Shown here one piece after another: positions 18,820 to 28,130 of a DNA stretch of 64,000 bases. A model generated the notes under the pieces. The model worked only from the letters and a program-made list of their open reading frames with translations, was not told the origin of the DNA and ran no database searches. The DNA is from Jiella soli (GTDB lineage Bacteria; Pseudomonadota; Alphaproteobacteria; Rhizobiales; Rhizobiaceae): the NCBI RefSeq assembly GCF_020615385.1, contig NZ_JAJAVB010000015.1:15047-79046 (forward strand). The letters are read 5' to 3'. A program made the translations under genes and the position numbers. The stretch's first letter is position 1. Each line of letters opens with the position of its first letter.

Positions 18820-19119
18820 TCAGACACTGCCGGACGTGAAGCTGCTGGCGACCAGGAGCCAGCCGTAAAGGACGAGCCCCGCCCCCAAGAGAACGGCCCC
18901 GAACCAGAACTGCCGCGCCGCGTAGCGGCGCTCCGGTTCGAAGTCCTCGCCAAATCCCCCGCGCTTGGTGGCTCTGAAATAGTCGCCGAACTGAAAGCTC
19001 GGCCGATGCCCCGCGGCCTTCCAGATCCTGCGCATGGCGAGGAAATAACGCAGGAGGAAGAGCAGCCCCACAAGCGTGGCAGCGGGTGCGATGGAGGTCA
19101 GCGGCGGCATTTCGATCAT
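18820..19119 (-). CDS. Small two-segment membrane protein, unknown
   Basis: From the ATG at 19119 (MIEMPPLTSIAP) this gives 99 residues with two hydrophobic segments, about 8-26 and 72-92, separated by a charged cytoplasmic-like loop containing FEPERRYAARQFWFG. The upstream part of the open frame is arginine rich and unlikely to be translated. A purine-rich site (AGAGAAAG) precedes the start. I know no family for it. It converges with the gene at 17587 and is divergent from the DUF1003 gene. Confidence 0.5.
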   Translation of the reverse strand: MIEMPPLTSIAPAATLVGLLFLLRYFLAMRRIWKAAGHRPSFQFGDYFRATKRGGFGEDFEPERRYAARQFWFGAVLLGAGLVLYGWLLVASSFTSGSV

Positions 19120-19351
19120 GGCAGACGGCTTTCTCTCTTTGCCCGTGATTGCAGAAAGCTGCGAACGGCGCGAGCGCCGCACTAGCGATGGCGGGCGCCG
19201 AAGCTCATATCCTGCGCCGCTAGCCTCAGTCGATCCGCGCCGCAAGCCACGGGTCCATCATGCCCTTCCCATCCTCGCGCTCGCCCTCCCGTCGGCTCCG
19301 ACCGGAAGCTGACGAAGTCCCTGAGCCGGGATCGCTCCGCAGGAGATCGCC

Positions 19352-19945
19352 ATGCCCCACGCAACCAAGAACGAGAGCGCCCTCCGCTGGTTCGGACGCT
19401 CCTTCGAGATCCTCCGCCCCGCCGAAAAGCGGGTGCTCGAGAGCGCCCATGACCGCCGACCGATCGCGGCCGATCAGAACGCCCGGATCAGCGCCGGCCT
19501 CTCCTTCGGCGAGCGATTGTCGGACCGGATCGCCGAAGTCGGGGGCTCCTGGGGCTTCATCATCGGCTTTCTTCTGTTCCTCATCCTCTGGGCGGTGGCG
19601 AACACGCTGCTGTTGGGGCGGGGCTCGTTCGATCCCTACCCGTTCATATTCTTGAACCTCATCCTATCGATGCTGGCCGCGATTCAGGCGCCGGTCATCA
19701 TGATGTCCCAGAACAGGGCCGCGGCGCGGGACCGGATAGAAGCGACTCACGACTATGAAGTGAACCTCAAGGCGGAGATCGAGATCCTCGCCCTGCACGA
19801 CAAGCTCGATGCCTTGCGGATGATGGAAATCGCCGCGCTGACACGGACGATCGAGACCGTGGCCCATAGGCTCGACCGGATCGAGTCGGCCCTTGGCGCC
19901 GATCGTACGGAGCCAACCGCACGCCCGGAAGAGCAGCAGGGATAA
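19352..19945 (+). CDS. DUF1003 domain membrane protein
   Basis: This 197-residue protein has the DUF1003 layout. A hydrophilic head is followed by GERLSDRIAEVGGSWGFII, two close membrane segments around residues 69-88 and 93-115 with DPYPFIFLNLILSMLAAIQAP between and into the second. Then comes MMSQNRAAARDR and a C-terminal helix with ALHDKLDALR. An AGGAGA site at 19341-19346 supports the ATG. DUF1003 proteins are widespread predicted inner-membrane proteins without an established biochemical role. It appears monocistronic. Confidence 0.85.
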   Translation: MPHATKNESALRWFGRSFEILRPAEKRVLESAHDRRPIAADQNARISAGLSFGERLSDRIAEVGGSWGFIIGFLLFLILWAVANTLLLGRGSFDPYPFIFLNLILSMLAAIQAPVIMMSQNRAAARDRIEATHDYEVNLKAEIEILALHDKLDALRMMEIAALTRTIETVAHRLDRIESALGADRTEPTARPEEQQG

Positions 19946-20246
19946 AGGCCGGGAACCCTTGCGAACCGCCCTGAAGAGGCACATGTGGGAACGGCGCCGG
20001 GGCGACCCGGCATTTGGATGCGACGCGCGAACAGGACAGGTGAGGCGGCGAAGGATGCCGCGCCCGAAGGCTTGCCTGTCGTCTGCCCGCGGAGGCACGA
20101 CCTTCCTGACGTCGGCTTCCATCGGTGTCGCATCCGGCACTTTGTTACTTTCTTGCGCCGCAATGTTCTGCAAAAAGCGCGCCGAGGAACAAACTGGGCG
20201 CGGATGAGTGGGCCGAACCGTCGCCCGACGAACCCGCGGAGTGATT
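19946..20246. other. Intergenic stretch without a supported gene
   Basis: About 300 bp separate the DUF1003 and DedA genes. The frames here are arginine-rich background. The DedA frame can be extended back to a GTG at 20208, but that adds only basic residues. I see no clear terminator or RNA structure. Confidence 0.4.
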
Positions 20247-20933
20247 GTGTATCAGATCCTGAGCCTGATCGGTGAGTTCGGTCCGGTGATCGTGTTTGCC
20301 GGGACATTTTTCGAAGGCGAAGTCTTCGCGATCATCGGCGGCTTTCTGGCCTATCGCGGCTCCTATCCGCTCGAGATGATGATCGCCCTCGCCTTCGCCG
20401 GCTCCTTCATCGGCGACTTCGCGGTCTTCCTGTTCGCGCGCTTCTGGTCGAACCATCGCTGGCTGGTGCGGTGGCGTTCGCGTGAACGCTTCGCCAAGGC
20501 CCTCGCCCTCGTCGAACGCTACCAGGCCTTCTTCGTCATCCTGAACCGCTACATCTACGGGCTGCGCATGCCAGGCCTCATCGCCCTCGGCCTGTCGCGC
20601 ATCTCGATCACCAGATTCTTCTTCCTGAACCTTGTCGGCGCTGCGCTGTGGGCGGGGATCTTCACCACCGTCGGCTTCGTCTTCGGCTATTCAATCGGCT
20701 CGGTCTTCGCCCATCTCCAGATCATGGAGCGCGGCGTGACCATCGCGCTCGGCGTGATCGCGGTTCTCCTGGCGAGCTGGTTCGCCTGGCGCCAGTGGGG
20801 GCCCATCCTGGTTTCGAAGGTCGGCAAGGGCAATGGCCGCAACGGCGGCTCGCGCGAGCGGCAGCGCGTGCTCGGCTTCGTGCAGGTCAGATCCCGATCG
20901 CGGCCTCTCCCCGATCGAGGATCAGAGGAATAA
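20247..20933 (+). CDS. DedA-family membrane protein
   Basis: This protein of about 228 residues belongs to the DedA/SNARE-associated family, proposed lipid flippases or proton-coupled transporters of the inner membrane. The family pattern is visible: GTFFEGEVFAIIGGFLAYRG near the start, FAGSFIGDFAVFLFARFWS, then RYIYGLRMPGLIALGLSRI, FFFLNLVGAALWAG and a final membrane segment. The GTG at 20247 has GGAG at 20238-20241 in a fair position; alternative GTG starts lie at 20241 and 20208. The last 47 bases overlap the end of the convergent hemerythrin gene. The basic tail after residue 200 is probably cytoplasmic. Confidence 0.88.
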   Translation: MYQILSLIGEFGPVIVFAGTFFEGEVFAIIGGFLAYRGSYPLEMMIALAFAGSFIGDFAVFLFARFWSNHRWLVRWRSRERFAKALALVERYQAFFVILNRYIYGLRMPGLIALGLSRISITRFFFLNLVGAALWAGIFTTVGFVFGYSIGSVFAHLQIMERGVTIALGVIAVLLASWFAWRQWGPILVSKVGKGNGRNGGSRERQRVLGFVQVRSRSRPLPDRGSEE

Positions 20934-21477
20934 TCAGATCCTCCTCGTCGGCGAGATGGCGAATCAGCCGGCGCAACAATTGCTCGCTCGCTGCCGCATA
21001 GGCATCGGCGGCACGGCGCGCCTCACTCGACGGCGAGGCCTCGCCCGCCGCTTCCATCGCGAGGAAGCGGTTTGCCGTCTCCGCGACCGCAAGGAGGTCC
21101 TGGTGGATCACCTCATGGTCCGATTCCAACAGCTCGAAACCACGCGCAAGCTTCGCCTCGGCCTGCTGGAAGACCGGAAAATAGTGGTGGTCCTCGATCT
21201 GATGGTGCCCCTCGAGTTCGCGCAGGAAGAAGCCGAGGCGCGGCGCGAACCAGCGCCGGAACGGGTCTAGCTCCACCTTGCCCTCGCGATGCTGCGACAG
21301 CGCGTCGGCGAGCGCCGATCCAAGATCGCGGAACATGTCGTGCCTGCCCAGCCAGAACTGCGCCGTCTGGCCGAGATTGGCATGACCCGACCACTGTTCG
21401 CGCGGGTATTTCTCCAGCAGCGCCTTGAGGTCCGCGGGAAGCCCGCCGCGTGTGTCGAGATCGAAATGCTGTTCCAT
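20887..21477 (-). CDS. Hemerythrin-domain protein
   Basis: This 196-residue cytoplasmic protein carries a hemerythrin HHE-type four-helix fold that can bind a di-iron centre. Likely metal ligands are in the spaced motifs FFLRELEGHHQIEDHHYFP, LLESDHEVIHQDL and RLIRHLADEEDLIIP. Such proteins are linked to oxygen, nitric oxide or iron sensing, but no partner is visible here. It reads against DedA and its 3' end overlaps that gene by 47 bp, so one of the two coding ends is constrained in two frames. Confidence 0.88.
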   Translation of the reverse strand: MEQHFDLDTRGGLPADLKALLEKYPREQWSGHANLGQTAQFWLGRHDMFRDLGSALADALSQHREGKVELDPFRRWFAPRLGFFLRELEGHHQIEDHHYFPVFQQAEAKLARGFELLESDHEVIHQDLLAVAETANRFLAMEAAGEASPSSEARRAADAYAAASEQLLRRLIRHLADEEDLIIPLILDRGEAAIGI

Positions 21478-21543
21478 GAAATCCGTATTTCCGACTGCCT
21501 CGGCAGCGTCCTGATCTGGTTTCGGGACGCCGCCCCGTCTTGC

Positions 21544-22341
21544 TCAATGAAAGGCGAAGGCTTCCATCGCGAGAACGCCGTAGTCGCGGCTTTCGTGCAG
21601 CCTTTCCGCCCGCGCCCCTTCGCCCGCAGCGCCGAGAGCCACGTAGAGCGGCATGAGATGCTCGTCGGTCGGATGGTTTTCAAGGGCGTGGGGCGCCCGT
21701 AGACGATAGTCCGCGAGCGCCGCGCGATCTCCCGAAACCAGTCTGTCGGTCATCCATGCGGCGAAGTCGGTGACCCAAGCCGGCGTATCGGCATCCCTTA
21801 CCCCGGCCCGCAGATGGCCGAAGGCGGCCCGCAGATTGTGCGTCAGCGAACCCGAGCCTACCAGGAGGACGTCGCGCTCGCGCAGGAAGGACAAGGCTTC
21901 GCCCAGTTTCAGATGGTGGTCGGGTCCGTGCGACGGGTCGACCGAGACCTGCACGACCGGGATGTCCGCCTCGGGAAAGGCCAGGAGCAGCGGCACCCAG
22001 GCGCCGTGGTCGAAGCCGCGCCTGGTCATGACGCTGGTGCGCAGGCCCGATCCCCGGACCGCCGCCGCGATCTCCTCGGCGAGCGACGGGTCCCCGGGCG
22101 CAGGATAGGCCAGTTCGTAGAGTTCCGGCGCGAAGCCGCCAAAGTCGTGGATCGTCTCCGGAGCCGCATCCCCCGAAACCGCAACGCCGCCCTCCGCCTC
22201 AAAATGCGCGCTGGCGACGACGATCGCCCGGGGCCGCGGCAAAGAGTGCCGAAGCTCCTTCAGGAAGCTGGTGGCAGGCGTCTCGGCGAGCGCGATGTCG
22301 GGCGAGCCGTGCGAAATGAAGAGCGTCGGCATCGATGGCAT
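21544..22341 (-). CDS. Class III extradiol ring-cleavage dioxygenase (DODA/YgiD type)
   Basis: This 265-residue enzyme belongs to the LigB superfamily of non-heme iron dioxygenases. The start MPSMPTLFISHGSP places the first metal histidine at SHGSP. VVASAHFEAEGG and the histidines in DHHLKLGEALSFLR and GSGSLTHNLRA complete the typical set. Its length fits the YgiD/4,5-DOPA dioxygenase extradiol group rather than protocatechuate 4,5-dioxygenase. The ATG at 22341 is preceded by GGAGG with good spacing; an internal ATG lies three codons later. A role in aromatic catabolism is possible, but the natural substrate of this group in bacteria is mostly unknown. Confidence 0.87.
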   Translation of the reverse strand: MPSMPTLFISHGSPDIALAETPATSFLKELRHSLPRPRAIVVASAHFEAEGGVAVSGDAAPETIHDFGGFAPELYELAYPAPGDPSLAEEIAAAVRGSGLRTSVMTRRGFDHGAWVPLLLAFPEADIPVVQVSVDPSHGPDHHLKLGEALSFLRERDVLLVGSGSLTHNLRAAFGHLRAGVRDADTPAWVTDFAAWMTDRLVSGDRAALADYRLRAPHALENHPTDEHLMPLYVALGAAGEGARAERLHESRDYGVLAMEAFAFH

Positions 22342-22426
22342 GTGGGAACCTCCGTGGTTCCCGCCATGATATCGACCTTGTCGGTCCCGGTTGAGACCAT
22401 GGACCGCAACGCTTTGTTCACCGGAT

Positions 22427-22459
22427 GCGGCGAGCCGGAGCCCGGCTCGGGCTCGCCGC
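22427..22459 (-). terminator. Strong hairpin downstream of DAHP synthase
   Basis: GCGGCGAGCC at 22427-22436 pairs with GGCTCGCCGC at 22450-22459, and the loop can pair again. It lies just past the DAHP synthase stop on the minus strand but lacks a clear T-run. It may slow polymerase or protect the 3' end rather than terminate alone. Confidence 0.5.
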
Positions 22460-22473
22460 ATTCGAACAGGAAG

Positions 22474-23859
22474 TCAGCCGGCGGCCAATGTGCGCTGCTC
22501 GTCCGGCTGAGCCTCGACATCGCGCTTCAGGAGCTCGGCAACGAGGAAGGCGAGCTCCAGAGCCTGATTGGCGTTGAGCCGCGGGTCGCAATGCGTATGG
22601 TAGCGGTCCGACAGGTCCTCAGCGAGGATCGGGCGGGCGCCGCCGGTGCATTCGGTGACGTCCTTGCCGGTCATCTCGATATGGATGCCCCCAGGATGCG
22701 TGCCTTCGGCGCGGTGCACGTCGAAGAAGGCCTGCACCTCGGCGAGGATCCGCTCGAACGGCCGGGTCTTGTAGCTGTTGAGCGTGATGGTGTTGCCGTG
22801 CATCGGATCGCAGGACCAGACCACCTTGCGGCCCTCGCGCTCGACCGCCCGGATCAGCTTCGGCAGGTGCGTCGCCACCTTCTCGTGGCCGAAGCGGGTG
22901 ATCAGGGTCAGCCGGCCCGGCTTGTTCTGCGGGTTGAGCTTGTCGATCAGCCGCAGAAGCTCGTCCGGCTCGGAGGTCGGGCCGCATTTGAGGCCAAGCG
23001 GGTTCTGAATCCCGCGGCAGAACTCGATATGGCCATGATCCTCCTGCCGCGTCCGGTCGCCGATCCAGATCATGTGGCCGGAAGTCGCGTACCAGTCACC
23101 CGAGGTCGAATCGACCCGTGTCAGCGCCTGTTCGTAGCCGAGCAGGAGCGCCTCGTGGCTGGTGAAGAAATCGGTCTCGCGAAGAGACGGATGGCTTTCG
23201 GCATTGATGCCGATCGCGCGCATGAAGCTCATCGTCTCGGAGATGCGGTCGGCCATTCGGCTGTAGCGCTCGGCCTCCGGGCTGCCGGCCACAAAGCCGA
23301 GCATCCACTGATGCACGTTCTCAAGATTGGCGTAGCCGCCCTGCGCGAAGGCGCGCAGAAGGTTCAGCGTCGCCGCCGACTGGCGGTACGCCTCGATCTG
23401 CCGCTCGGGATTGGGAATCCGCGAGGCCTCGTCGAACTCGATGCCGTTGACGATGTCGCCGCGATAGACCGGCAGCGTCTTGCCGTCCTTGGTCTCGCTG
23501 TCCGAGGATCGGGGCTTGGCGAACTGCCCGGCGATGCGGCCGACCTTCACCACCGGCTGCGAGCCGGCGAAGGTGAGCACCACAGCCATCTGCAGGAAGG
23601 CGCGGAAGAAGTCGCGGATGTTGTCGGCGCCGTGCTCGGCGAAGCTCTCGGCGCAGTCGCCGCCCTGGAGGAGGAACGCGCGGCCGTTTGCGACTTCGGC
23701 CAAAGAGCGCGTCAGCTTGCGCGCCTCACCGGCAAAAACCAACGGCGGGAACGTGGCGAGACGCTTCTCCGTTTCGGCCAGCGCCAGCGGATCGGGATAG
23801 TCCGGCATCTGCCGGATGGGCTTCGTCCGCCAGCTCGACGGTGTCCAGTCCTTCGCCAT
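22474..23859 (-). CDS. Class II 3-deoxy-7-phosphoheptulonate synthase
   Basis: This 461-residue enzyme condenses phosphoenolpyruvate and erythrose 4-phosphate, the first step of the shikimate pathway. It starts [21 protein letters not shown] and shows the plant-like type II features [40 protein letters not shown], the central [16 protein letters not shown] and [10 protein letters not shown], and the C-terminal [18 protein letters not shown]. The length is typical of bacterial type II enzymes, the usual type in Rhizobiales. It stands alone with its own hairpin downstream. Confidence 0.95.
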   Translation of the reverse strand: MAKDWTPSSWRTKPIRQMPDYPDPLALAETEKRLATFPPLVFAGEARKLTRSLAEVANGRAFLLQGGDCAESFAEHGADNIRDFFRAFLQMAVVLTFAGSQPVVKVGRIAGQFAKPRSSDSETKDGKTLPVYRGDIVNGIEFDEASRIPNPERQIEAYRQSAATLNLLRAFAQGGYANLENVHQWMLGFVAGSPEAERYSRMADRISETMSFMRAIGINAESHPSLRETDFFTSHEALLLGYEQALTRVDSTSGDWYATSGHMIWIGDRTRQEDHGHIEFCRGIQNPLGLKCGPTSEPDELLRLIDKLNPQNKPGRLTLITRFGHEKVATHLPKLIRAVEREGRKVVWSCDPMHGNTITLNSYKTRPFERILAEVQAFFDVHRAEGTHPGGIHIEMTGKDVTECTGGARPILAEDLSDRYHTHCDPRLNANQALELAFLVAELLKRDVEAQPDEQRTLAAG

Positions 23860-24029
23860 GTCGTCAACTCCTGACCGGGCGGCCCCGGCGGTTCCTCTTC
23901 GTCTCGTCGTCCTTCAAGCAGAGACCACGGGCGCACAGCACGGTCGGCAGGATGCGGTCCGCTTGCGCGGCGTTTAAGCACTTCGTGAGGGCTTTGTCAT
24001 CACCGCGCGGCCATGTCCGGCCGCCTGCG

Positions 24030-24674
24030 TCAGGCGACGTCGACGAACCTTGCGCCGCGCGCCAGCACCAGCCTGTCAAACAAGTCCGCCTCGCCGGCAT
24101 CGAGCTTCACCGGACGCGGATAGCGCGGTTTCCGCCGGTCGCGCAACACGCGTGTCTCGAAGCCTTCGGTGCGATCGACGAAGCGCCTGAGCCCCACCTC
24201 GCCGTAAAGCAGCCGGAAGCCCTGCATCACCGCGTCGAGATAGCTCTGCAGGATCGCCGACTGCCGGTCCGCGGCGGTTTCGGCGCCCTTCTGGGCCTGG
24301 TAGATGTAGATCGGCACCCCGCCGACCGGTGCGTTCTCGATACCGAGATGGTCGAGATCGACGATGCGCCGCGCATAGCCCGCCTCGCGTTCGTCGACCG
24401 AGGGCAGATGCTCGGCCCGGTCGTAGACCACCACCCCGTCGATCGCTTCTTGCGCATCGGGATGGACCGACAAGAGCGCCATCTCGACATTCGGATCCCG
24501 GGGCAGCCAAAATCTTCGCCAACCCGCCACCTTGGCACGGCGGATGCCGAGGAACTTGGTGCGCAGCGTGTGGCGGTTCACCAGCGAACCATAGCCGAAA
24601 TAGGCGACGACCTCGCCGGCATCGGCGAGGCGGACGAGGTCGGGGTGATCGTCATGCGGGATGTGCTCTGTCAT
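24030..24674 (-). CDS. Gamma-glutamylcyclotransferase-like protein
   Basis: This 214-residue protein has the GGCT-fold signature VVAYFGYGSLVNRHTL near residue 25 and the later catalytic-type Glu region around SVDEREAGYARRIVDL. In the family, this fold cyclises gamma-glutamyl groups of glutathione or gamma-glutamyl amines to 5-oxoproline. It sits 12 bp downstream of the xoxF gene on the same strand, with glutathione reductase one gene further upstream, which supports a glutathione-linked role. The exact substrate is not known. Confidence 0.8.
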   Translation of the reverse strand: MTEHIPHDDHPDLVRLADAGEVVAYFGYGSLVNRHTLRTKFLGIRRAKVAGWRRFWLPRDPNVEMALLSVHPDAQEAIDGVVVYDRAEHLPSVDEREAGYARRIVDLDHLGIENAPVGGVPIYIYQAQKGAETAADRQSAILQSYLDAVMQGFRLLYGEVGLRRFVDRTEGFETRVLRDRRKPRYPRPVKLDAGEADLFDRLVLARGARFVDVA

Positions 24675-24686
24675 GTCGCGGCGATC

Positions 24687-26510
24687 TTAAGGCAGGGCGA
24701 AGACCGAGAGAACACCCCCGGTGGCGGTATAGCGCGAAAGACTCTCATAGGCACCGACGGCGCCGGATCCGTCCTGTGGGTCGGTCAGCCCGGCCGCGAG
24801 CCCGATCCCGGCCCAGCCGCCGACGCCGGACAGCACCGCGACATACTGCTTGCCGTCATGCTCGTAGGTCGTGACATTGCCCACGATGCCGGACGGCGTC
24901 TTGAAGCGGAAGAGTTCGTCGCCGGTGGTCGCGTCCACCGCCTTCAGATAGCCCTCCAGCGTCCCGTAGAAGACGACGTCCCCGGCGGTCGCAAGCACCC
25001 CGGACCAGACCGAGAAGCGCTCCGGCACCGCCCATGCGATCTTGCCGGCGGCGCCGTCCCAGGCGGTAAGCGAGCCCATGATGCCGGGCTCTTCGAAGCC
25101 CTTCCCGGCGGCAGCCGGGTAGAGCTTCAGCGTCGCTCCGACATAGGGAAGGCCGGCGGTATAGGCAACGCGGAAGGGTTCGTAGTCCATGCAGACGTGG
25201 TTCGTCGGCACGTAGAACAGCTTCGTGCGCGGGGAATAGGCGGAGGGCTGCTCGTTCTTGGCTCCCGGCGCCCCCGGGCAGATTCCGGCGGTCTCGACAT
25301 CCTCGCCCTCGCCGTCCTGATCGGTGGAATAGGCGGGATCGAGGATCGGGCGACCATAGGTCCCGCTCTCCGGATCCATGTCGATCGCCTTCGCCCAATT
25401 GACGGAGGGGTCGAACTTTTCGGCCACCAGGAGTTCGCCCGTCGCCCGGTCGAGCGTGTAGGCGAAGCCGTTGCGATCGAAATGGGTCAGCACCCTGCGG
25501 CTTTGCCCGTCGATCTCCTGCTCGGTCAGCACCATCTCGTTGACGCCGTCATAGTCCCACTCGTCGTGGGGCGTCATCTGGTAGACCCAGCGCGCGACGC
25601 CCGTCTCGATGTCGCGGGCGATGATCGCGTTCGACCATCTATTGTCGCCGGGCCGCTGGACCGGGTTCCAGGTGGAGGGATTTCCGGTGCCGTAATAGAC
25701 GAGGCCGAGGTCCGGATCGGCCGAGAACCAGCCCCAGGGACAGGCCCCGCCGATCTGCCACTGCTCGCCTTCCCAGCTCTCGAGGCTGGAGTTGGGGCCG
25801 ACCGGCTTGCCGAGTTCCGTGGTCTTCTCGGGATCGACGAGCATGTCGGAATCCGGTCCTGTGGCGTAGGCCCGCCACAAGCGCTTCCCGGTCCGTTCAT
25901 CATAGGCCGTGAGCGGACAGTGCGCGCCGAACTCGCCGCCCGCCATGCCGACGATCAGCTTGCCCGCGATCGGCAGCACCGTTGCCGTGTTCACCTCACC
26001 CCTTGCCGGATCGCCGTTCTTGACCTGCCATTTGACTTCGCCCGTCGCCGCGTCGAGCGCCACGATGGTCGTGTCGGCCTGATGCAGGAAGATCGTGCCG
26101 TCGTCATAGGCGAGCCCGCGATAGACGGTGTCGCAGCACATAACCTCGATGGCGTCGGTCGACTGCTGCGGCTCGTATTTCCAGACGATCGCCCCGTCAT
26201 TGTCGAGATCGAGGGCGTAGACGACGTTCGGAAACGGCGTGTGGACATACATAAGGTTGCCGACGACGAGCGGGCCGCCCTCATGGCCGCGCAGGACCCC
26301 GGTCGAGAAGGTCCAGGCGAGCCGAAGGTCGCCCACATTGCTGCGGTCGATCTGGTCGAGCTTCGAATACCGCGTGTTGGCGTAGTCGCCTGTCTGGATC
26401 GGCCAGGCGGCCGGATCGGCGATCAGCCTCTCCAGATCCGCGGCCTGCGAGGCGGCGGGAAGGAGTGTGAATGCGAATGCGCAGAGGCCGGCGCGAATGC
26501 GTGCGTTCAT
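24687..26510 (-). CDS. xoxF: Lanthanide-type PQQ methanol dehydrogenase (XoxF)
   Basis: This 607-residue periplasmic quinoprotein oxidises methanol to formaldehyde or formate and passes electrons to a cytochrome c. A signal peptide (residues 1-23, ending SQAA) precedes the eight-bladed propeller. The vicinal disulfide is in [10 protein letters not shown] (Cys125-Cys126). The metal site reads [11 protein letters not shown]: Asp319 is the catalytic base and Asp321 the extra acid that marks lanthanide-dependent XoxF, where calcium-type MxaF has Ala. Many long stretches match XoxF as I recall it. Unusual cysteines occur at 198 (FGAHCPL) and 257 (GGACPWGWF), where I recall GGGTTWGWF. No xoxG or xoxJ gene is adjacent. 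The ATG at 26510 is set by the signal peptide. Confidence 0.9.
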   Translation of the reverse strand: MNARIRAGLCAFAFTLLPAASQAADLERLIADPAAWPIQTGDYANTRYSKLDQIDRSNVGDLRLAWTFSTGVLRGHEGGPLVVGNLMYVHTPFPNVVYALDLDNDGAIVWKYEPQQSTDAIEVMCCDTVYRGLAYDDGTIFLHQADTTIVALDAATGEVKWQVKNGDPARGEVNTATVLPIAGKLIVGMAGGEFGAHCPLTAYDERTGKRLWRAYATGPDSDMLVDPEKTTELGKPVGPNSSLESWEGEQWQIGGACPWGWFSADPDLGLVYYGTGNPSTWNPVQRPGDNRWSNAIIARDIETGVARWVYQMTPHDEWDYDGVNEMVLTEQEIDGQSRRVLTHFDRNGFAYTLDRATGELLVAEKFDPSVNWAKAIDMDPESGTYGRPILDPAYSTDQDGEGEDVETAGICPGAPGAKNEQPSAYSPRTKLFYVPTNHVCMDYEPFRVAYTAGLPYVGATLKLYPAAAGKGFEEPGIMGSLTAWDGAAGKIAWAVPERFSVWSGVLATAGDVVFYGTLEGYLKAVDATTGDELFRFKTPSGIVGNVTTYEHDGKQYVAVLSGVGGWAGIGLAAGLTDPQDGSGAVGAYESLSRYTATGGVLSVFALP

Positions 26511-26729
26511 TGGGTTGTCCGGTGTCTCGGTGCCGCGTGACCGCGCGGTCCTAGCAAAGCGCGGCGGTTGAGGCGACCGCACGAAGGTCCAAGCGCCGCC
26601 GGCTCGCGAGGGCGGCATCCACACCGCCGCGGATCTGTCCCTGGAGCAGACTACGCCTCGAAACGAGCGGGAAGACCGGGGCGGCGCCGCTTGCCAGCGC
26701 CGTCGCTCCGCCACGCCCGCCCTCCCGCA

Positions 26730-28130
26730 TCATTTCTCCTGCCGCTCGCCGTTCTTCACCCGGTAGCTCGGTTCGTACATGGTCACGATCTCCTCGGCCG
26801 CGGTCGGATGGACGGCCATGGTGGCGTCGAACTGGTCCTTGGTGACGCCGGCCTTCACCACGATGCCGAGAGCCTGTGCGAGCTCGCCGGCGTCCGGTCC
26901 GAGAATGTGCGTGCCGACCACTTTCCGGCTGGCCGCATCGACGATCAGCTTGATCATCATCTTCTCATCCCGGCCCGAGAGGGTGTGCTTCATCGGCCGG
27001 AAAATCGTCTTGTAGACTTCGATCTCGTCGAAGGTCTCGGCCGCCTGGTGCTCGGTCAGGCCGACCGTGCCGATCTCCGGCTGCGAGAAGACTGCCGTTG
27101 CGACGGTGTCGTAGTCGGGCTTGGTCGGGTTGTTTCGGTAGAGCGTCTCCACGAGACACATCGCCTCGTGGATCGCCACCGGCGTCAGCTGCATGCGGTG
27201 GGTGACGTCGCCGATGGCGTAGATGTTTTCGACGCTCGTGCGCGAGTACTCGTCGACGACGATCGCGCCGCGCTTGTCGATCTCGATCCCGGCCTTCTCG
27301 CAGCCGAGATTCTCGGTGTTCGCCTTGCGACCGATCGCCAGCATCACCTCGTCGGCATCGAGCACGTCGCCGCAGGCGGTACGCACTTCGAGGCGCCCGT
27401 CGGCCTTCTGGCGCACCTCTTCCAGCGTATCGCGGCAACGGACTTCCATGCCCTTCTTCGCCATCGCCTGGTGGAGTTCGTGGCGGATGTCGTCGTCGAA
27501 GCCCTGGAGGATCTCCTGCCCGCGGTAGACGAGCGTCGTCTCCACCCCGAGACCGAGAAAGATGTTGGCGAATTCGACGGCGATGTAGCCGCCGCCGAGA
27601 ATCACGATCGACTGCGGCAGGCGCTTGAGGTGGAAGGCTTCCTCCGACGTGATGCAGTGCTCGGCGCCCGGCAGTCCCGGATGCGGATTGGGCCGTCCGC
27701 CGGTGGCGATGACGATCGTCTCCGCGGTGACGCGCTTATCCGTCGCCGTCAGACGGATCTCGTGCGGGCCCTCAAGAACGGCCCGGCTCATCAGCACCTC
27801 GGCGCCGGCCTTCTCCACATTGGCGTGATAGATCCGTTCGAGCCGCTCGATCTCGCCGTCCTTGTTGGCGATCAGCTGCGCCCAGTCGAAGCGCTTCTCG
27901 CCGAACTGCCAGCCATAGCCGCGCGCATCCTCCCAGGCCTCGGAGAATTGCGAGGCGTAGACGAGGAGTTTCTTGGGAACGCAGCCGCGGATCACGCAGG
28001 TGCCGCCGAAACGGTATTCCTCGGCGATTGCCACCTTCTTCCCGAGCATGGCCGCACGGCGCGCGGCTCGCACCCCGCCCGAGCCGCCCCCTATGACGAA
28101 GAGATCATAGTCGTATCCGGCTGTGCTCAT
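26730..28130 (-). CDS. gor: Glutathione-disulfide reductase
   Basis: This 466-residue flavoprotein reduces oxidised glutathione with NADPH. It begins MSTAGYDYDLFVIGGGSGG, followed by the redox-active disulfide in GGTCVIRGCVPKKLL. The NADP-binding motif is ILGGGYIAVEFANIF, FAD contacts are in NIYAIGDVTHRMQLTPVAI, and the dimer-interface active-site His-Glu pair is in MAVHPTAAEEIVTM. The ATG at 28130 is chosen over an upstream frame start because GAGGG precedes it and the Rossmann motif begins ten residues in. It is followed by xoxF and the cyclotransferase on the same strand; a 219-bp gap separates it from xoxF, so xoxF probably has its own promoter. Confidence 0.95.
   Translation of the reverse strand: MSTAGYDYDLFVIGGGSGGVRAARRAAMLGKKVAIAEEYRFGGTCVIRGCVPKKLLVYASQFSEAWEDARGYGWQFGEKRFDWAQLIANKDGEIERLERIYHANVEKAGAEVLMSRAVLEGPHEIRLTATDKRVTAETIVIATGGRPNPHPGLPGAEHCITSEEAFHLKRLPQSIVILGGGYIAVEFANIFLGLGVETTLVYRGQEILQGFDDDIRHELHQAMAKKGMEVRCRDTLEEVRQKADGRLEVRTACGDVLDADEVMLAIGRKANTENLGCEKAGIEIDKRGAIVVDEYSRTSVENIYAIGDVTHRMQLTPVAIHEAMCLVETLYRNNPTKPDYDTVATAVFSQPEIGTVGLTEHQAAETFDEIEVYKTIFRPMKHTLSGRDEKMMIKLIVDAASRKVVGTHILGPDAGELAQALGIVVKAGVTKDQFDATMAVHPTAAEEIVTMYEPSYRVKNGERQEK

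Noticed and set aside
24687-26510. Assignment as calcium-type MxaF
   Set aside because: The metal motif has Asp at the lanthanide position instead of Ala, and no mxa genes are adjacent.
23688-26540. 950-codon plus-strand open frame across the DAHP synthase, cyclotransferase and xoxF genes
   Set aside because: It crosses three well recognised genes in antisense and matches no family.
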